Shown piece by piece: positions 1-6,488 of a stretch of 9,175 bases of DNA. Source of the stretch: Spirochaetaceae bacterium UBA1306. Lineage in GTDB: Bacteria > Spirochaetota > Spirochaetia > Treponematales > Rectinemataceae. The translations under genes were made by a program, and so were the position numbers. Under the pieces are notes generated by a model that did not search any database, was not told where the DNA came from, and worked only from the letters and a program-made list of their open reading frames with translations. The DNA lies in the NCBI GenBank assembly GCA_002307245.1, contig DBTW01000068.1, forward strand, positions 1 through 9,175, written 5' to 3'. Position 1 is the stretch's first letter. Each line of letters begins with the position of its first letter.

Positions 1-356
1 CCGATGGCCTCCCCCACGCTCATGCGCGGGGACAGGGAGCTCACGGGGTCCTGGAAGATCATCTGGACCTTCGAGCGCAGGGCCTCGAGCTCGCGCCTCG
101 AATAGGCGGTGATGTCCTTGCCCCGGTACTCGATCCGGCCCGAGCTGGGCTCCACGAGGCGGATCAGGAGGCGCCCGGTCGTCGACTTGCCGGAGCCCGA
201 CTCGCCGGCGAGGCCCAGGACCTCGCCCTCCTCGATCTCGAAGCTGACGTCGTCCACGGCGTGCACGACGCGCCGTCCGCGGCCCAAGCCTCTGCCCAGG
301 CCGCCCTTTACCGGAAATTCCTTGACGAGGCGCTCGACGCGCATGATGGGGGCCAT
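1..356 (-). CDS. oppF: Oligopeptide/dipeptide ABC transporter ATP-binding protein, OppF/DppF type (partial, C-terminus beyond window)
   Basis: This is one of the two cytoplasmic ATPases that drive peptide import through the OppBC channel. Only the first 118 codons are present. They contain the Walker A motif GESGSGKST (residues 51-59) and a Q-loop (FQDP, Q102) followed by SSLSPRMSVGEAI, which is typical of OppF/DppF. The ABC signature, Walker B and H-loop lie past the left edge. The ATG at 356 is chosen because AGGAAGG lies just upstream and the gene starts only two bases after the oppD stop, which suggests translational coupling. Residues 17-29 form an unusually Gly/Arg-rich stretch (GGLGRGLGRGRR) before the conserved HAVDDVSF segment; this position is often variable in the family. 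It is called OppF rather than a second OppD from its last place in the operon and its sequence style. The transported substrate cannot be read from it. Confidence 0.93.
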   Translation of the reverse strand, partial: MAPIMRVERLVKEFPVKGGLGRGLGRGRRVVHAVDDVSFEIEEGEVLGLAGESGSGKSTTGRLLIRLVEPSSGRIEYRGKDITAYSRRELEALRSKVQMIFQDPVSSLSPRMSVGEAI

Positions 357-358
357 CT

Positions 359-1357
359 TCAGGCCTTCCTTTCGTAGAGCCAACAGGCCGCCTGCCGCCC
401 GCCGTAGTCCTTCAGGGCCGGCACGCTCGAGCGGCAGATATCCATGGCCTTCGGGCAGCGCGGCGCGAAGGGGCAGGACGGGGTCTCGTTGACGAGGTCG
501 GGCGGGCTGCCCGGCATCGCGACGAGCTCCTTCTGGTCCAGCAGGATATTGGGCACGCAGTCCATGAGGCCCCTCGTGTAGGGGTGCATGGGGGCCTCGA
601 AGATGTCGTTCGCCGAGGCGAGCTCGGCGATGCGCCCCCCGTACATCACCGCGATGCGGTCGGCCATCTCGGCCACGAGCCCCAAGTTGTGCGAAACCAG
701 CACGACCGTGAGGTCGTACTGGCGTTTCAGCTTCATGAGGAGCTCGGTGAACCCCGCCTCGACGATCACGTCGAGGGCGGTGGTCGGCTCGTCGGCGAGC
801 AGGAGATCCGGGTGCAGGATGAGGGCGAGGCCGATCATTATCCGTTGCCGCATGCCGCCCGACAGCTGGTAGGGGTACTCGGACAGCCGTCGCGCCTCGA
901 TGCCGAGGTCGGCGAGAATGGCCTCGGCCCGCGCCAGGCATTCCTTCCTGGGGACCGAGGGCTCGTGGACCTTGATCGCCTCGATGAAGTGGTCCTCCAC
1001 CGAGACCAGGGGGTCCAGCGAGGTCAGGGGGTTCTGGAAGATCATCGCGATCTTGCGGCCCCGAAGGTCGAGGAGGGACTTGTCGTCCATCGCGAGGATG
1101 TCCGCTGCCTCGGCGCCATCCCGTCCGCGGTACAGGATGCTGCCCGAGGTCACGCGGCCGGGCGCCTTGAGGAGCTTGAGCACCGCGAGGCCGAGCGTCG
1201 ACTTGCCGCAGCCCGACTCGCCCACGATGCCGAGCACCTCTCCCTTCCGGACCGAGAGCGTCACGCCCTCGACCGCGCGAACGGTGCCTATGGATATCGG
1301 ATACGCTATCGAGAGGTCCCGGATCTCCAGGATGGCCTCGCGCTCTGTTTCGGCCAT
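359..1357 (-). CDS. oppD: Oligopeptide/dipeptide ABC transporter ATP-binding protein, OppD/DppD type
   Basis: This 332-residue ATPase, of normal family length, pairs with OppF to power peptide uptake at the inner face of the membrane. All nucleotide-binding motifs are intact: Walker A GESGCGKST (46-54), Q-loop Q108 in IFQNP, signature LSGGM (165-169), Walker B LLLADEP (185-191) and H-loop H223. The C-terminal oligopeptide-transporter extension (about 250-330) has four cysteines, C295, C301, C308 and C325 (spacing C-x5-C-x6-C-x16-C). In some members of this family such cysteines bind a [4Fe-4S] cluster. The ATG at 1357 has AGGAG at 1366-1370, eight bases upstream and inside the last codons of oppC, and lies two bases beyond the oppC stop. 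The reading frame stays open for another 270 codons upstream, but that part is the shadow of oppC and encodes an Arg/His/Gly-rich non-protein. Confidence 0.96.
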   Translation of the reverse strand: MAETEREAILEIRDLSIAYPISIGTVRAVEGVTLSVRKGEVLGIVGESGCGKSTLGLAVLKLLKAPGRVTSGSILYRGRDGAEAADILAMDDKSLLDLRGRKIAMIFQNPLTSLDPLVSVEDHFIEAIKVHEPSVPRKECLARAEAILADLGIEARRLSEYPYQLSGGMRQRIMIGLALILHPDLLLADEPTTALDVIVEAGFTELLMKLKRQYDLTVVLVSHNLGLVAEMADRIAVMYGGRIAELASANDIFEAPMHPYTRGLMDCVPNILLDQKELVAMPGSPPDLVNETPSCPFAPRCPKAMDICRSSVPALKDYGGRQAACWLYERKA

Positions 1358-1359
1358 CG

Positions 1360-2265
1360 TCAGTACTCCTGCAGCCGCGGGTTGAGGATCTCGGAGAGCC
1401 CCTCTCCGAGCATCGTGAAGCCGAGCGCAAGGGTCATGATCATGAGCCCCGGATAGGTGATCATCCACCACACGCCCGAGGGCAGGAATTTCTTGCCCAT
1501 CGAGAGGTCCATGCCCCAATCGGGAATTCCAGCGGGGAGCCCGAGGCCGATGTAGGAGAGCGCGGCCTCCGTCATGATGGCGTCCGCCACGTTGAGGCTG
1601 AACACGACCACGACGGTCGCTATCACGTTGGGGAAGATGTACTTGGCCAGGATCACGGACTTCCTGGCGCCGATCGCGCGCGCGGCCTCGACGTAGAGCT
1701 CTTCCTTGATCTGGAGGGTTTGGCCCCGCACCAGGCGGAAATAGGTCGGTATGTACACCACCGACACGGCGACGGTGATGTTGATCACGCCGGGACCGAG
1801 CATCGCGGCGAAGGCTATGGCCAAGATGAGGCCCGGGAAGGAGTAGACCGAGTCCATGACGAGGGAGAGGACCTTGTCGAGCCAATTGCCCGCGAAGCCC
1901 GAGATCAGGCCGAGGGGGATTCCGATCAGGGCCGAAAGCAGCGAGGCCGCGATGGCCACGCCGAGGATCGTGCGCGCGCCGTAGACCATGCGCGCATTGA
2001 CGTCGCGGCCGAGGTTGTCCGTGCCCATGATGTGCTGGGCGCTGGGGGCGGCCATCTGCGGCCCCACGCCCTGGGCTACGGGGTCGTAGCTCGTGAAGAG
2101 GCTGGGAACCAGGGTCATCAGGGCCACGGCGAGGATGATCGCGGCCCCCGCCACGAGGATCCACCACTCGACCCGGTACTTCCTGGCCGCGTCGGAGAAT
2201 TTGCCGAGGAGGGAGGCGAGGCCCGCCGAGGGCGACATCCAGGCGCCATGCTTCGTTTCGTCCAT
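1360..2265 (-). CDS. oppC: Oligopeptide/dipeptide ABC transporter permease, OppC/DppC type
   Basis: This is the second inner-membrane permease of the peptide importer, 301 residues long. The N-terminal cytoplasmic stretch (about 1-33) is followed by a first membrane helix (about 34-56). Next comes the conserved periplasmic motif HIMGTDNLGRDV (78-89), which corresponds to the H-x-x-GTD-x-x-GRD signature of OppC-type permeases. Several more helices follow, about 97-123, 132-156, 160-178, 214-233 and 265-287. The EAA loop that docks onto the ATPases is at 193-212 (EAARAIGARKS, then KYIFPN). Two ATGs compete, at 2271 and 2265. The SD sequence AGGAG (2273-2277) is only one base from the first but seven from the second, so 2265 is preferred; the difference is just Met-Ala. 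A still longer reading to 2334 would overlap the end of oppB and is unlikely. Confidence 0.95.
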   Translation of the reverse strand: MDETKHGAWMSPSAGLASLLGKFSDAARKYRVEWWILVAGAAIILAVALMTLVPSLFTSYDPVAQGVGPQMAAPSAQHIMGTDNLGRDVNARMVYGARTILGVAIAASLLSALIGIPLGLISGFAGNWLDKVLSLVMDSVYSFPGLILAIAFAAMLGPGVINITVAVSVVYIPTYFRLVRGQTLQIKEELYVEAARAIGARKSVILAKYIFPNVIATVVVVFSLNVADAIMTEAALSYIGLGLPAGIPDWGMDLSMGKKFLPSGVWWMITYPGLMIMTLALGFTMLGEGLSEILNPRLQEY

Positions 2266-2272
2266 CGCCATG

Positions 2273-2277
2273 CTCCT
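2273..2277 (-). promoter_or_regulatory. oppC ribosome binding site overlapping the oppB stop codon
   Basis: AGGAG on the minus strand shares two bases with the TAG stop codon of oppB (2276-2278). Its spacing of seven bases to the ATG at 2265, against one base to the ATG at 2271, decides the oppC start. Terminating OppB ribosomes would sit on this site, which suggests translational coupling of the two permease subunits. Confidence 0.7.
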
Positions 2278-3292
2278 AAAGCCTAACCCGCGGATCGATG
2301 ATCGCGTACACGACGTCCACGATGAGCGACACAAAGCTCACGAAGAGGGCGTACACGACGATGATGCCCTGGATCGTGGGGTAGTCGCGAAGATAGATGC
2401 GCTCGAGCAGCAGGCGGCCCATGCCCGGCCAGGAGAAGGTCGTCTCGGTCAGGATGGCCCCCGCCAGGAGCGCGCTGAACTGGAGCCCCAGCATCGTGAT
2501 GATGGGGATGAGGGCGTTCTTGAGGGCGTGCCCGTAGACGACGGCGCGCTCGGGCACGCCGCGGGCGCGGCTCGCGAGCACGTAGTCGGACTTGAGCACG
2601 TCGAGCATATTGGCCCGCGTCAAGCGCACGAACACGCCCGACAAGGTAATCCCCAGGGTGAAGGCCGGCAGGACGAGGTGGTAGAGCACGTCGCCCAGGG
2701 CCTCGAAGTTCCCAGAGAAGAGGGTGTCGATGATATAGAAGCCCGTCCTGTCGAACTCGCCGGAGACGACGCGGCTGCCCACCCTTCCCGCGATGGGGAA
2801 GGCGTCGAGGAAGACCCCGAAGATCATCTGCAGCATCAGGCCCATCCAGAACACGGGGATGCAGTAGACGACGTTCGCGTAGAGCCTGATGCCGAAGTCG
2901 TGGCCGGTCCTGCGCTTGCGCGCGGCGCGCACGCCGAGCGGCACGCCGAGGCCCAGGCAGACGACGAGGCCGCAGAGCGTGAGCTCGATGGTGGCCGGCA
3001 GCTTGTCGGAGATGGGCTTGGAGACCTTCTCCTTGAGGATCATCGAGTCGCCGAGGTCGCCTCGGGCGAGCTGGCCGAGGTAATCGACGTATTGCGCGAG
3101 GATCGGCTTGTCCAGACCTAGCTCCGCCTTCTTCTTGTCGATCACCGCCTGGGGCGCATGCCCGCCGAGCATGGCCGAGACGGGGTCGCCCGGCATGACC
3201 CGGAGAACCACGAAAACCATCGTGAGGAGGACGAAGACCATCGGGACGGTGAGGAGGAGCCTCCCGCCCACGTAGCGTAAGATGCGTCTCAT
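2276..3292 (-). CDS. oppB: Oligopeptide/dipeptide ABC transporter permease, OppB/DppB type
   Basis: This is the first inner-membrane permease of the importer, 338 residues, the usual length. The opening is typical of the family: a basic start (MRRILRYVGGR), a first helix at about 11-31, then the PGDP motif (34-37) and a periplasmic region containing the conserved LGL-x-KP-x-x-QY pattern (58-68) and GDLGDS (78-83). Further helices lie at about 101-121, 137-162, 203-222, 259-283 and 308-332. The ATPase-docking EAA loop is at about 240-262 (ASRARGVPERAV, then HALKNALIP), where the usual TARAKG is written SRARG. The ATG at 3292 has a modest AGGA seven bases upstream. The gene is separated from oppA by a terminator hairpin, so it is probably transcribed mainly by read-through from the oppA promoter. 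No separate strong promoter is visible in the short gap. Confidence 0.96.
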   Translation of the reverse strand: MRRILRYVGGRLLLTVPMVFVLLTMVFVVLRVMPGDPVSAMLGGHAPQAVIDKKKAELGLDKPILAQYVDYLGQLARGDLGDSMILKEKVSKPISDKLPATIELTLCGLVVCLGLGVPLGVRAARKRRTGHDFGIRLYANVVYCIPVFWMGLMLQMIFGVFLDAFPIAGRVGSRVVSGEFDRTGFYIIDTLFSGNFEALGDVLYHLVLPAFTLGITLSGVFVRLTRANMLDVLKSDYVLASRARGVPERAVVYGHALKNALIPIITMLGLQFSALLAGAILTETTFSWPGMGRLLLERIYLRDYPTIQGIIVVYALFVSFVSLIVDVVYAIIDPRVRL

Positions 3293-3304
3293 CTGGGGAT
3301 CCTG

Positions 3305-3334
3305 AAAAATACCGAGCCCCCGGCGGGGGCTCGG
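3305..3334 (-). terminator. Intrinsic terminator/attenuator between oppA and oppB
   Basis: A perfect 10-bp stem (arms 3312-3321 and 3325-3334, sequence CCGAGCCCCC and its complement) closes on a three-base loop. On the minus strand it is followed by TATTTTT (3311-3305). It starts 30 bases past the oppA stop and ends just before the oppB start. This is a classical rho-independent terminator, oriented with the operon. Partial read-through would give more OppA than permease and ATPase, the arrangement expected for a binding-protein-dependent importer. The high stem GC and the interrupted U-tract leave the efficiency uncertain. Confidence 0.9.
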
Positions 3335-3364
3335 CTATAGCGGTCTAGGGTCACGAGGCTCGCT

Positions 3365-4915
3365 TCACTTCGTGAAGGAAAGCTCGTTGTAGTTGAAGAT
3401 CAGGGTCGGGCCGATCTTGACGCCAGCCACGTTCTTCTTCGTGAAGACGTAGAGGTTGCCCTGGAACAGCGGCGCGGTCGGAACCTCGACGGTCCAGTCC
3501 TTCTGCACCTTCTCGAAGAGGGCCTTGCGGACCTTGGAATCGGAGCTCTGCTGCTCCTTGGCGAAGAGGGCGTCCCAGTCCGGGTTGGAGAAGAAGACGC
3601 CGTTGCCGATCGAGCCGTTGGTGCCCGCGAAGGCGGCGGTGTAGTTATCCGGGTCGATGTAGTCAGGGTACCAGCCGAGGAAGTAGACACCCATCTGCTT
3701 GTCGCGCCACTGCTGCTTGTAGGTAGCCCACTCGGCGCTCTTGATCGTGACCTTGACGAGGGGGGTCTTCTCGAACTGGGCCTTGATGACCTCGGCGAGG
3801 TTGACCTCGGTGTCGCCGTAGTGGCTCGGCGTATACCAGAGGTCGAAGGCAAAGGGCTTGTCCTTGCTGTAGCCGGCGGACTTTAGGAGCTTCTCGGCGA
3901 GGGCGACATTACCGTCGCCGAGGGCCTTCTTGAAGTCCTCGGTGGCGTAGATCATGCCCTGAGGCACCATCGAGTAGAGGGGCGCGTTCTGGCCGAGATA
4001 GACCTTCTGATTGAAGTCGGGCCTGTCGACCAGGGCGGAGAGGGCCTGGCGGAGCACCTTGTCCTTGAAGGCCGAGACGTCGCAATTGAAGGCCAGGTAG
4101 CGGATGAAGGGCCCGGGGAGCTTGAAGGTGGTGATCTTCGCGTTCTTCGAGAGGTCATTGATGTCCGAGGGGTTCATCGACTTGTAGGCGAGGTCGATCT
4201 CGCCCTTCTCGAGGGCGAGGCGCATCGTCGTGGCGTCGGCGAAGTAGCGGATGATGATCTTGGCGATCTTGGGCTTCGCGCCGTAGTAGCCGGGGTTGGC
4301 CTGGAGCACGACTTCCTCGTCGCGCTTGAAGGACGTGGCCTTATATGGGCCGAGGCCGACGAGGGCGCCGTCCTTGAGCTCGGAGGGATCCTTCACAACC
4401 TTGTCGACGGGATAGACGGTCGGATCGAGGGGGAAGTAGGGAGGGCAGCCCGCGACCATGGTCGGGAAAAAGGCGGTGGGGCCCTTGAGGATGAACTTGA
4501 CGGTGAGGGGATCGACGACCTGGACATCCTTTACGAAGTCGGTGATGAGCCAGGAGGGGTCGCCAGCGAGCTTGATGCAGCGATCGATGGTCCACTTGAC
4601 GGCGTCGGCCGTAAAGGCCGTGCCGGAGGTGAACTTCAGGCCCTTGCGAAGCTTGAAAGTGAACTCGTCGCCCTTGTCATTGACCAAATAGCTCTCGGCG
4701 AGGCCGGGAATTACTTCGGTGGTGCCAGGTTTATAGGTTAGGAGACCCTGGTTGATGTTCTGGAATATCTCCCAGGTGTGGAAATCATAGGCGTTCGCCG
4801 TATCCATGTCGGTGACCTTTTCGGTCGTGCCGTACACGAGGGTGCCCTGGGCGAACAATGCGCCGCCGGCGAGCACGAGGGCGGACATGAGGATCGCAAC
4901 CGCAAATCGCTTCAT
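3365..4915 (-). CDS. oppA: Periplasmic peptide-binding protein of the importer, OppA/DppA type (SBP family 5)
   Basis: This 516-residue extracytoplasmic solute-binding protein delivers peptides (or a related substrate) to OppBC. It has a Sec signal peptide: MKRF, a hydrophobic core (about 5-19), and a likely cleavage after A22 (LFA|Q). No lipobox cysteine is present, so the mature protein should be soluble in the periplasm. The family-5 signature runs at about 70-112 (PGLAESY, then FKLRKGLKF and AVKWTIDR). The C-terminal part has the GWYPDYIDPDNY motif typical of DppA/OppA-like proteins. The ATG at 4915 is chosen because GGAGG lies four bases upstream (4920-4924), the signal peptide begins there, and the longer alternative at 4954 overlaps the -10 box of the promoter. 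The exact ligand cannot be read; members of this family also bind sugars, nickel or other solutes, though the gene set argues for peptides. Confidence 0.95.
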   Translation of the reverse strand: MKRFAVAILMSALVLAGGALFAQGTLVYGTTEKVTDMDTANAYDFHTWEIFQNINQGLLTYKPGTTEVIPGLAESYLVNDKGDEFTFKLRKGLKFTSGTAFTADAVKWTIDRCIKLAGDPSWLITDFVKDVQVVDPLTVKFILKGPTAFFPTMVAGCPPYFPLDPTVYPVDKVVKDPSELKDGALVGLGPYKATSFKRDEEVVLQANPGYYGAKPKIAKIIIRYFADATTMRLALEKGEIDLAYKSMNPSDINDLSKNAKITTFKLPGPFIRYLAFNCDVSAFKDKVLRQALSALVDRPDFNQKVYLGQNAPLYSMVPQGMIYATEDFKKALGDGNVALAEKLLKSAGYSKDKPFAFDLWYTPSHYGDTEVNLAEVIKAQFEKTPLVKVTIKSAEWATYKQQWRDKQMGVYFLGWYPDYIDPDNYTAAFAGTNGSIGNGVFFSNPDWDALFAKEQQSSDSKVRKALFEKVQKDWTVEVPTAPLFQGNLYVFTKKNVAGVKIGPTLIFNYNELSFTK

Positions 4916-4952
4916 TTGGCCTCCATTTTTGGAACCGGAATACTGTATCGCC

Positions 4953-4980
4953 ATTATAGTTTCAAGGGCGAAAGTGTCAA
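4953..4980 (-). promoter_or_regulatory. Perfect-consensus sigma-70 promoter for the opp operon
   Basis: On the minus strand the sequence reads TTGACA (4980-4975), a 16-base spacer, then TATAAT (4958-4953): both hexamers match the housekeeping consensus at all 12 positions. The predicted start of transcription is near 4946, leaving a leader of about 30 bases with a GGAGG ribosome site before the oppA ATG at 4915. The spacer is one base shorter than the optimum of 17. A natural perfect consensus is uncommon and implies strong basal expression, possibly held down by a repressor. Confidence 0.88.
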
Positions 4981-5006
4981 TCCATATAGCCTTCTCCAGT
5001 CGTATG

Positions 5007-5030
5007 TCCGGGAATATATCCGGGAGTATT
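5007..5030 (+). repeat. Tandem 12-bp direct repeat with partial dyad symmetry, candidate operator
   Basis: Two adjacent 12-base units, TCCGGGAATATA and TCCGGGAGTATT, agree at 10 of 12 positions. The segment 5008-5023 also shows dyad symmetry of the form CCGG-N2-ATAT-N2-CCGG. The element lies in AT-rich intergenic DNA, 26 bases upstream of the oppA -35 box and 24 bases upstream of the candidate -35 box of the divergent cyclase gene. The period of about one helical turn and the central position suggest a binding site for a shared regulator. No regulator gene is in the window, and chance cannot be excluded for so short a repeat. Confidence 0.5.
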
Positions 5031-5054
5031 TGCCAACGCTATGTAGCTTGGGCT

Positions 5055-5082
5055 TTGCAACCAGAGGAACTACGGCTATTAT
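5055..5082 (+). promoter_or_regulatory. Candidate promoter for the cyclase-like gene
   Basis: TTGCAA (5055-5060, 4 of 6 matches to the -35 consensus) is followed after 16 bases by TATTAT (5077-5082, 5 of 6 matches to the -10). Transcription would begin near 5089, about 28 bases before the chosen ATG at 5117. This fits the ribosome site at 5108-5112 and argues against a longer TTG start at 5090. It is clearly weaker than the opposing oppA promoter. Confidence 0.45.
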
Positions 5083-5116
5083 CTAGGCCTTGGCGCTGAA
5101 AGGATCGGGAGGGAAA

Positions 5117-6376
5117 ATGCGTTTCGACATACGGCGCTTCTTCGACGAGTTCATCCTTTACTCGAGCCAATTCTTCGTTTTCTTCATACTTATGCTGCTC
5201 ATCACGCCGGCGACCGACGCGCTCAGGCCGGCGGCCCTGGTCATCGTGGTCCTCTTCCTCATTATCCAGATCGCCCTCCTAGTCGGGCAGGGCCAGAAGC
5301 CGATACTCAGGTTCCTCTTCTCGTTCATCACGCCAGCCGCCTACACGATGGTCAGGACCCTGGGCGGCGACCCCATACCCTTCGACATGGCCACCGTCTT
5401 CATCTGGGGGGCGGCCCTGTACGTCGGCCTCTTCCAGGCCCTGGCCCTTTCGCCCAAGGGCGCCTGGACCAGGCGGGCCGCCGAAACCTTCCTCGCCATC
5501 GGCGCCGTCTTCGTCTTCATGTTCTTCTATTTCTACCTGGACCTCAGGCTCGGCCTAGCCAAGCGCCTGTCTTCCGGGGAGTTCAGCCAGGCCCAATACG
5601 CCAAGGCCCTCGGCTTCAAGAGCTTCGGCCGCTCGTTTGCCCAATTCCTGAAGACCCCGCAGAACGGCTTTCTCGCCTTCGGCCTGGCCACCTTCGGCGT
5701 CATGCTGCTAGCCAGCAAGGTGACGGTACTGGGCCTCCGCTCCCGCATCGCGGGGCTCTTCGGCGAGGCCCGCGTCAACGACAAGGCGGTCCAGCCCGAG
5801 CCGGCGATGAACCAGGCGGCCACGGTCACCGTCATCTCCTCGGACATACGCGACTTCACGAGCCTCGCCGACAAGCTCGGCCCCGAGCGCTCGGTAGCCA
5901 TGCTCAACCGCTATTATTCCCTATGGTCGGTCGCCGCCGACCGCCATGGCGGCCGAATCGCCGGCACGACCGGCGATTCGGTCCTCCTCGTCTTCGGCCT
6001 CCTCGGGGAGAAGGACGCGGCCGAGCAAGCCCTCGCCTGCGCACGCGACTTCGCCGCCGAGTTGCCGGGCCTCCGCGACGACATGCAGTCCGCCTCCCTG
6101 CCAGCCCCCGCCGAGGTCAGCATCGGCCTCCATTGCGGCAACATCGTGGCCGGCGACCTCGGGCCGGTTGGCGCCCGGCGCCTCGGCGTCTTCGGCGAGG
6201 CCGTCTCGGTGGCCGCTCGGCTCGATTCCCTGTGCCGGGAATTCAAGCAGGAGATGCTGCTGTCGCAATCGGTCTTCCGGCAGCTCGAGCTGGAGAGCCA
6301 GGCCCGGCTCGTGCGCATCGGCGAGGTGCTGCTGCGCAACAGCACGCAGCCCGTACCGGTGTACGGGACGAAGTAA
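5117..6376 (+). CDS. Membrane-anchored class III adenylate/guanylate cyclase-like protein with degenerate active site
   Basis: The 419-residue protein has about six hydrophobic segments (roughly 13-30, 38-56, 64-79, 91-111, 122-141 and 185-204), then a cytoplasmic class III cyclase domain from about 235 to the end. Both metal-binding aspartates are present: D243 in SSDIRDFTSL and D287 in TTGDSVLLVFG. Other core motifs fit without gaps, including CGNIVAGDLG and VFGEAVSVAARL. Three usual catalytic residues are absent: the purine-reading Lys four before D287 is Gly283, its partner Asp/Thr is Gly357, and the transition-state Asn is Ser364. The following Arg368 is kept. It may therefore be a weak, altered-specificity or inactive cyclase, perhaps a sensor or regulatory pseudo-enzyme. 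The ATG at 5117 has GGAGG four bases upstream (5108-5112). The membrane part has no sensor domain that I recognise. It is divergent from the opp operon. Confidence 0.87.
   Translation: MRFDIRRFFDEFILYSSQFFVFFILMLLITPATDALRPAALVIVVLFLIIQIALLVGQGQKPILRFLFSFITPAAYTMVRTLGGDPIPFDMATVFIWGAALYVGLFQALALSPKGAWTRRAAETFLAIGAVFVFMFFYFYLDLRLGLAKRLSSGEFSQAQYAKALGFKSFGRSFAQFLKTPQNGFLAFGLATFGVMLLASKVTVLGLRSRIAGLFGEARVNDKAVQPEPAMNQAATVTVISSDIRDFTSLADKLGPERSVAMLNRYYSLWSVAADRHGGRIAGTTGDSVLLVFGLLGEKDAAEQALACARDFAAELPGLRDDMQSASLPAPAEVSIGLHCGNIVAGDLGPVGARRLGVFGEAVSVAARLDSLCREFKQEMLLSQSVFRQLELESQARLVRIGEVLLRNSTQPVPVYGTK
5953..5981. repeat. Perfect 12-bp inverted repeat within the cyclase-like gene
   Basis: CCGAATCGCCGG (5953-5964) and its exact reverse complement (5970-5981) flank a five-base loop, CACGA. 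The repeat lies inside coding sequence and encodes the stretch from R280 through S288, including metal-binding D287 and the Gly that replaces the usual substrate-binding Lys. No U-tract follows, so it is not an intrinsic terminator. Such a stem would be stable in RNA and could pause translation, or it could be the product of quasipalindrome correction during replication. Confidence 0.8.
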
Positions 6377-6488
6377 TATACAGTCTCCCGAAGCTGGTTA
6401 AGGCTCATTTATCAGGGAAAACGAATACCGGCATATCGACGCTCCGGCCGTGGACGAGATCGGCGAGGCGTGAAGTACTACTTACAGA

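Noticed and set aside
584..1456. Plus-strand open frame of 290 codons opposite oppD
   Set aside because: Antisense shadow of a conserved ATPase; composition is not protein-like and no ribosome site or motif supports it.
1358..2167. A 270-codon open extension upstream of oppD that would give a 602-residue protein
   Set aside because: It runs in a shifted frame across oppC, encodes an Arg/His/Gly-rich sequence with no domain, and oppD has its own ATG with a good ribosome site.
2093..3121. Plus-strand open frame of 342 codons opposite oppB and oppC
   Set aside because: It is Asp/Glu/His/Arg-rich and low in hydrophobic structure, as expected for the antisense of GC-rich genes; the permeases on the other strand are unmistakable.
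4916..4954. Longer N-terminus for OppA from the ATG at 4954
   Set aside because: That ATG lies within the -10 box of the perfect promoter, so it would not be transcribed; the ATG at 4915 has a ribosome site and begins a signal peptide.
6377..6488. Possible bidirectional terminator in the convergent gap between the cyclase-like gene and the acyl-CoA synthetase
   Set aside because: Only short or loopless symmetries are visible (for example around 6429-6438 and 6472-6482), and none has a stable stem followed by a T-run on either strand.
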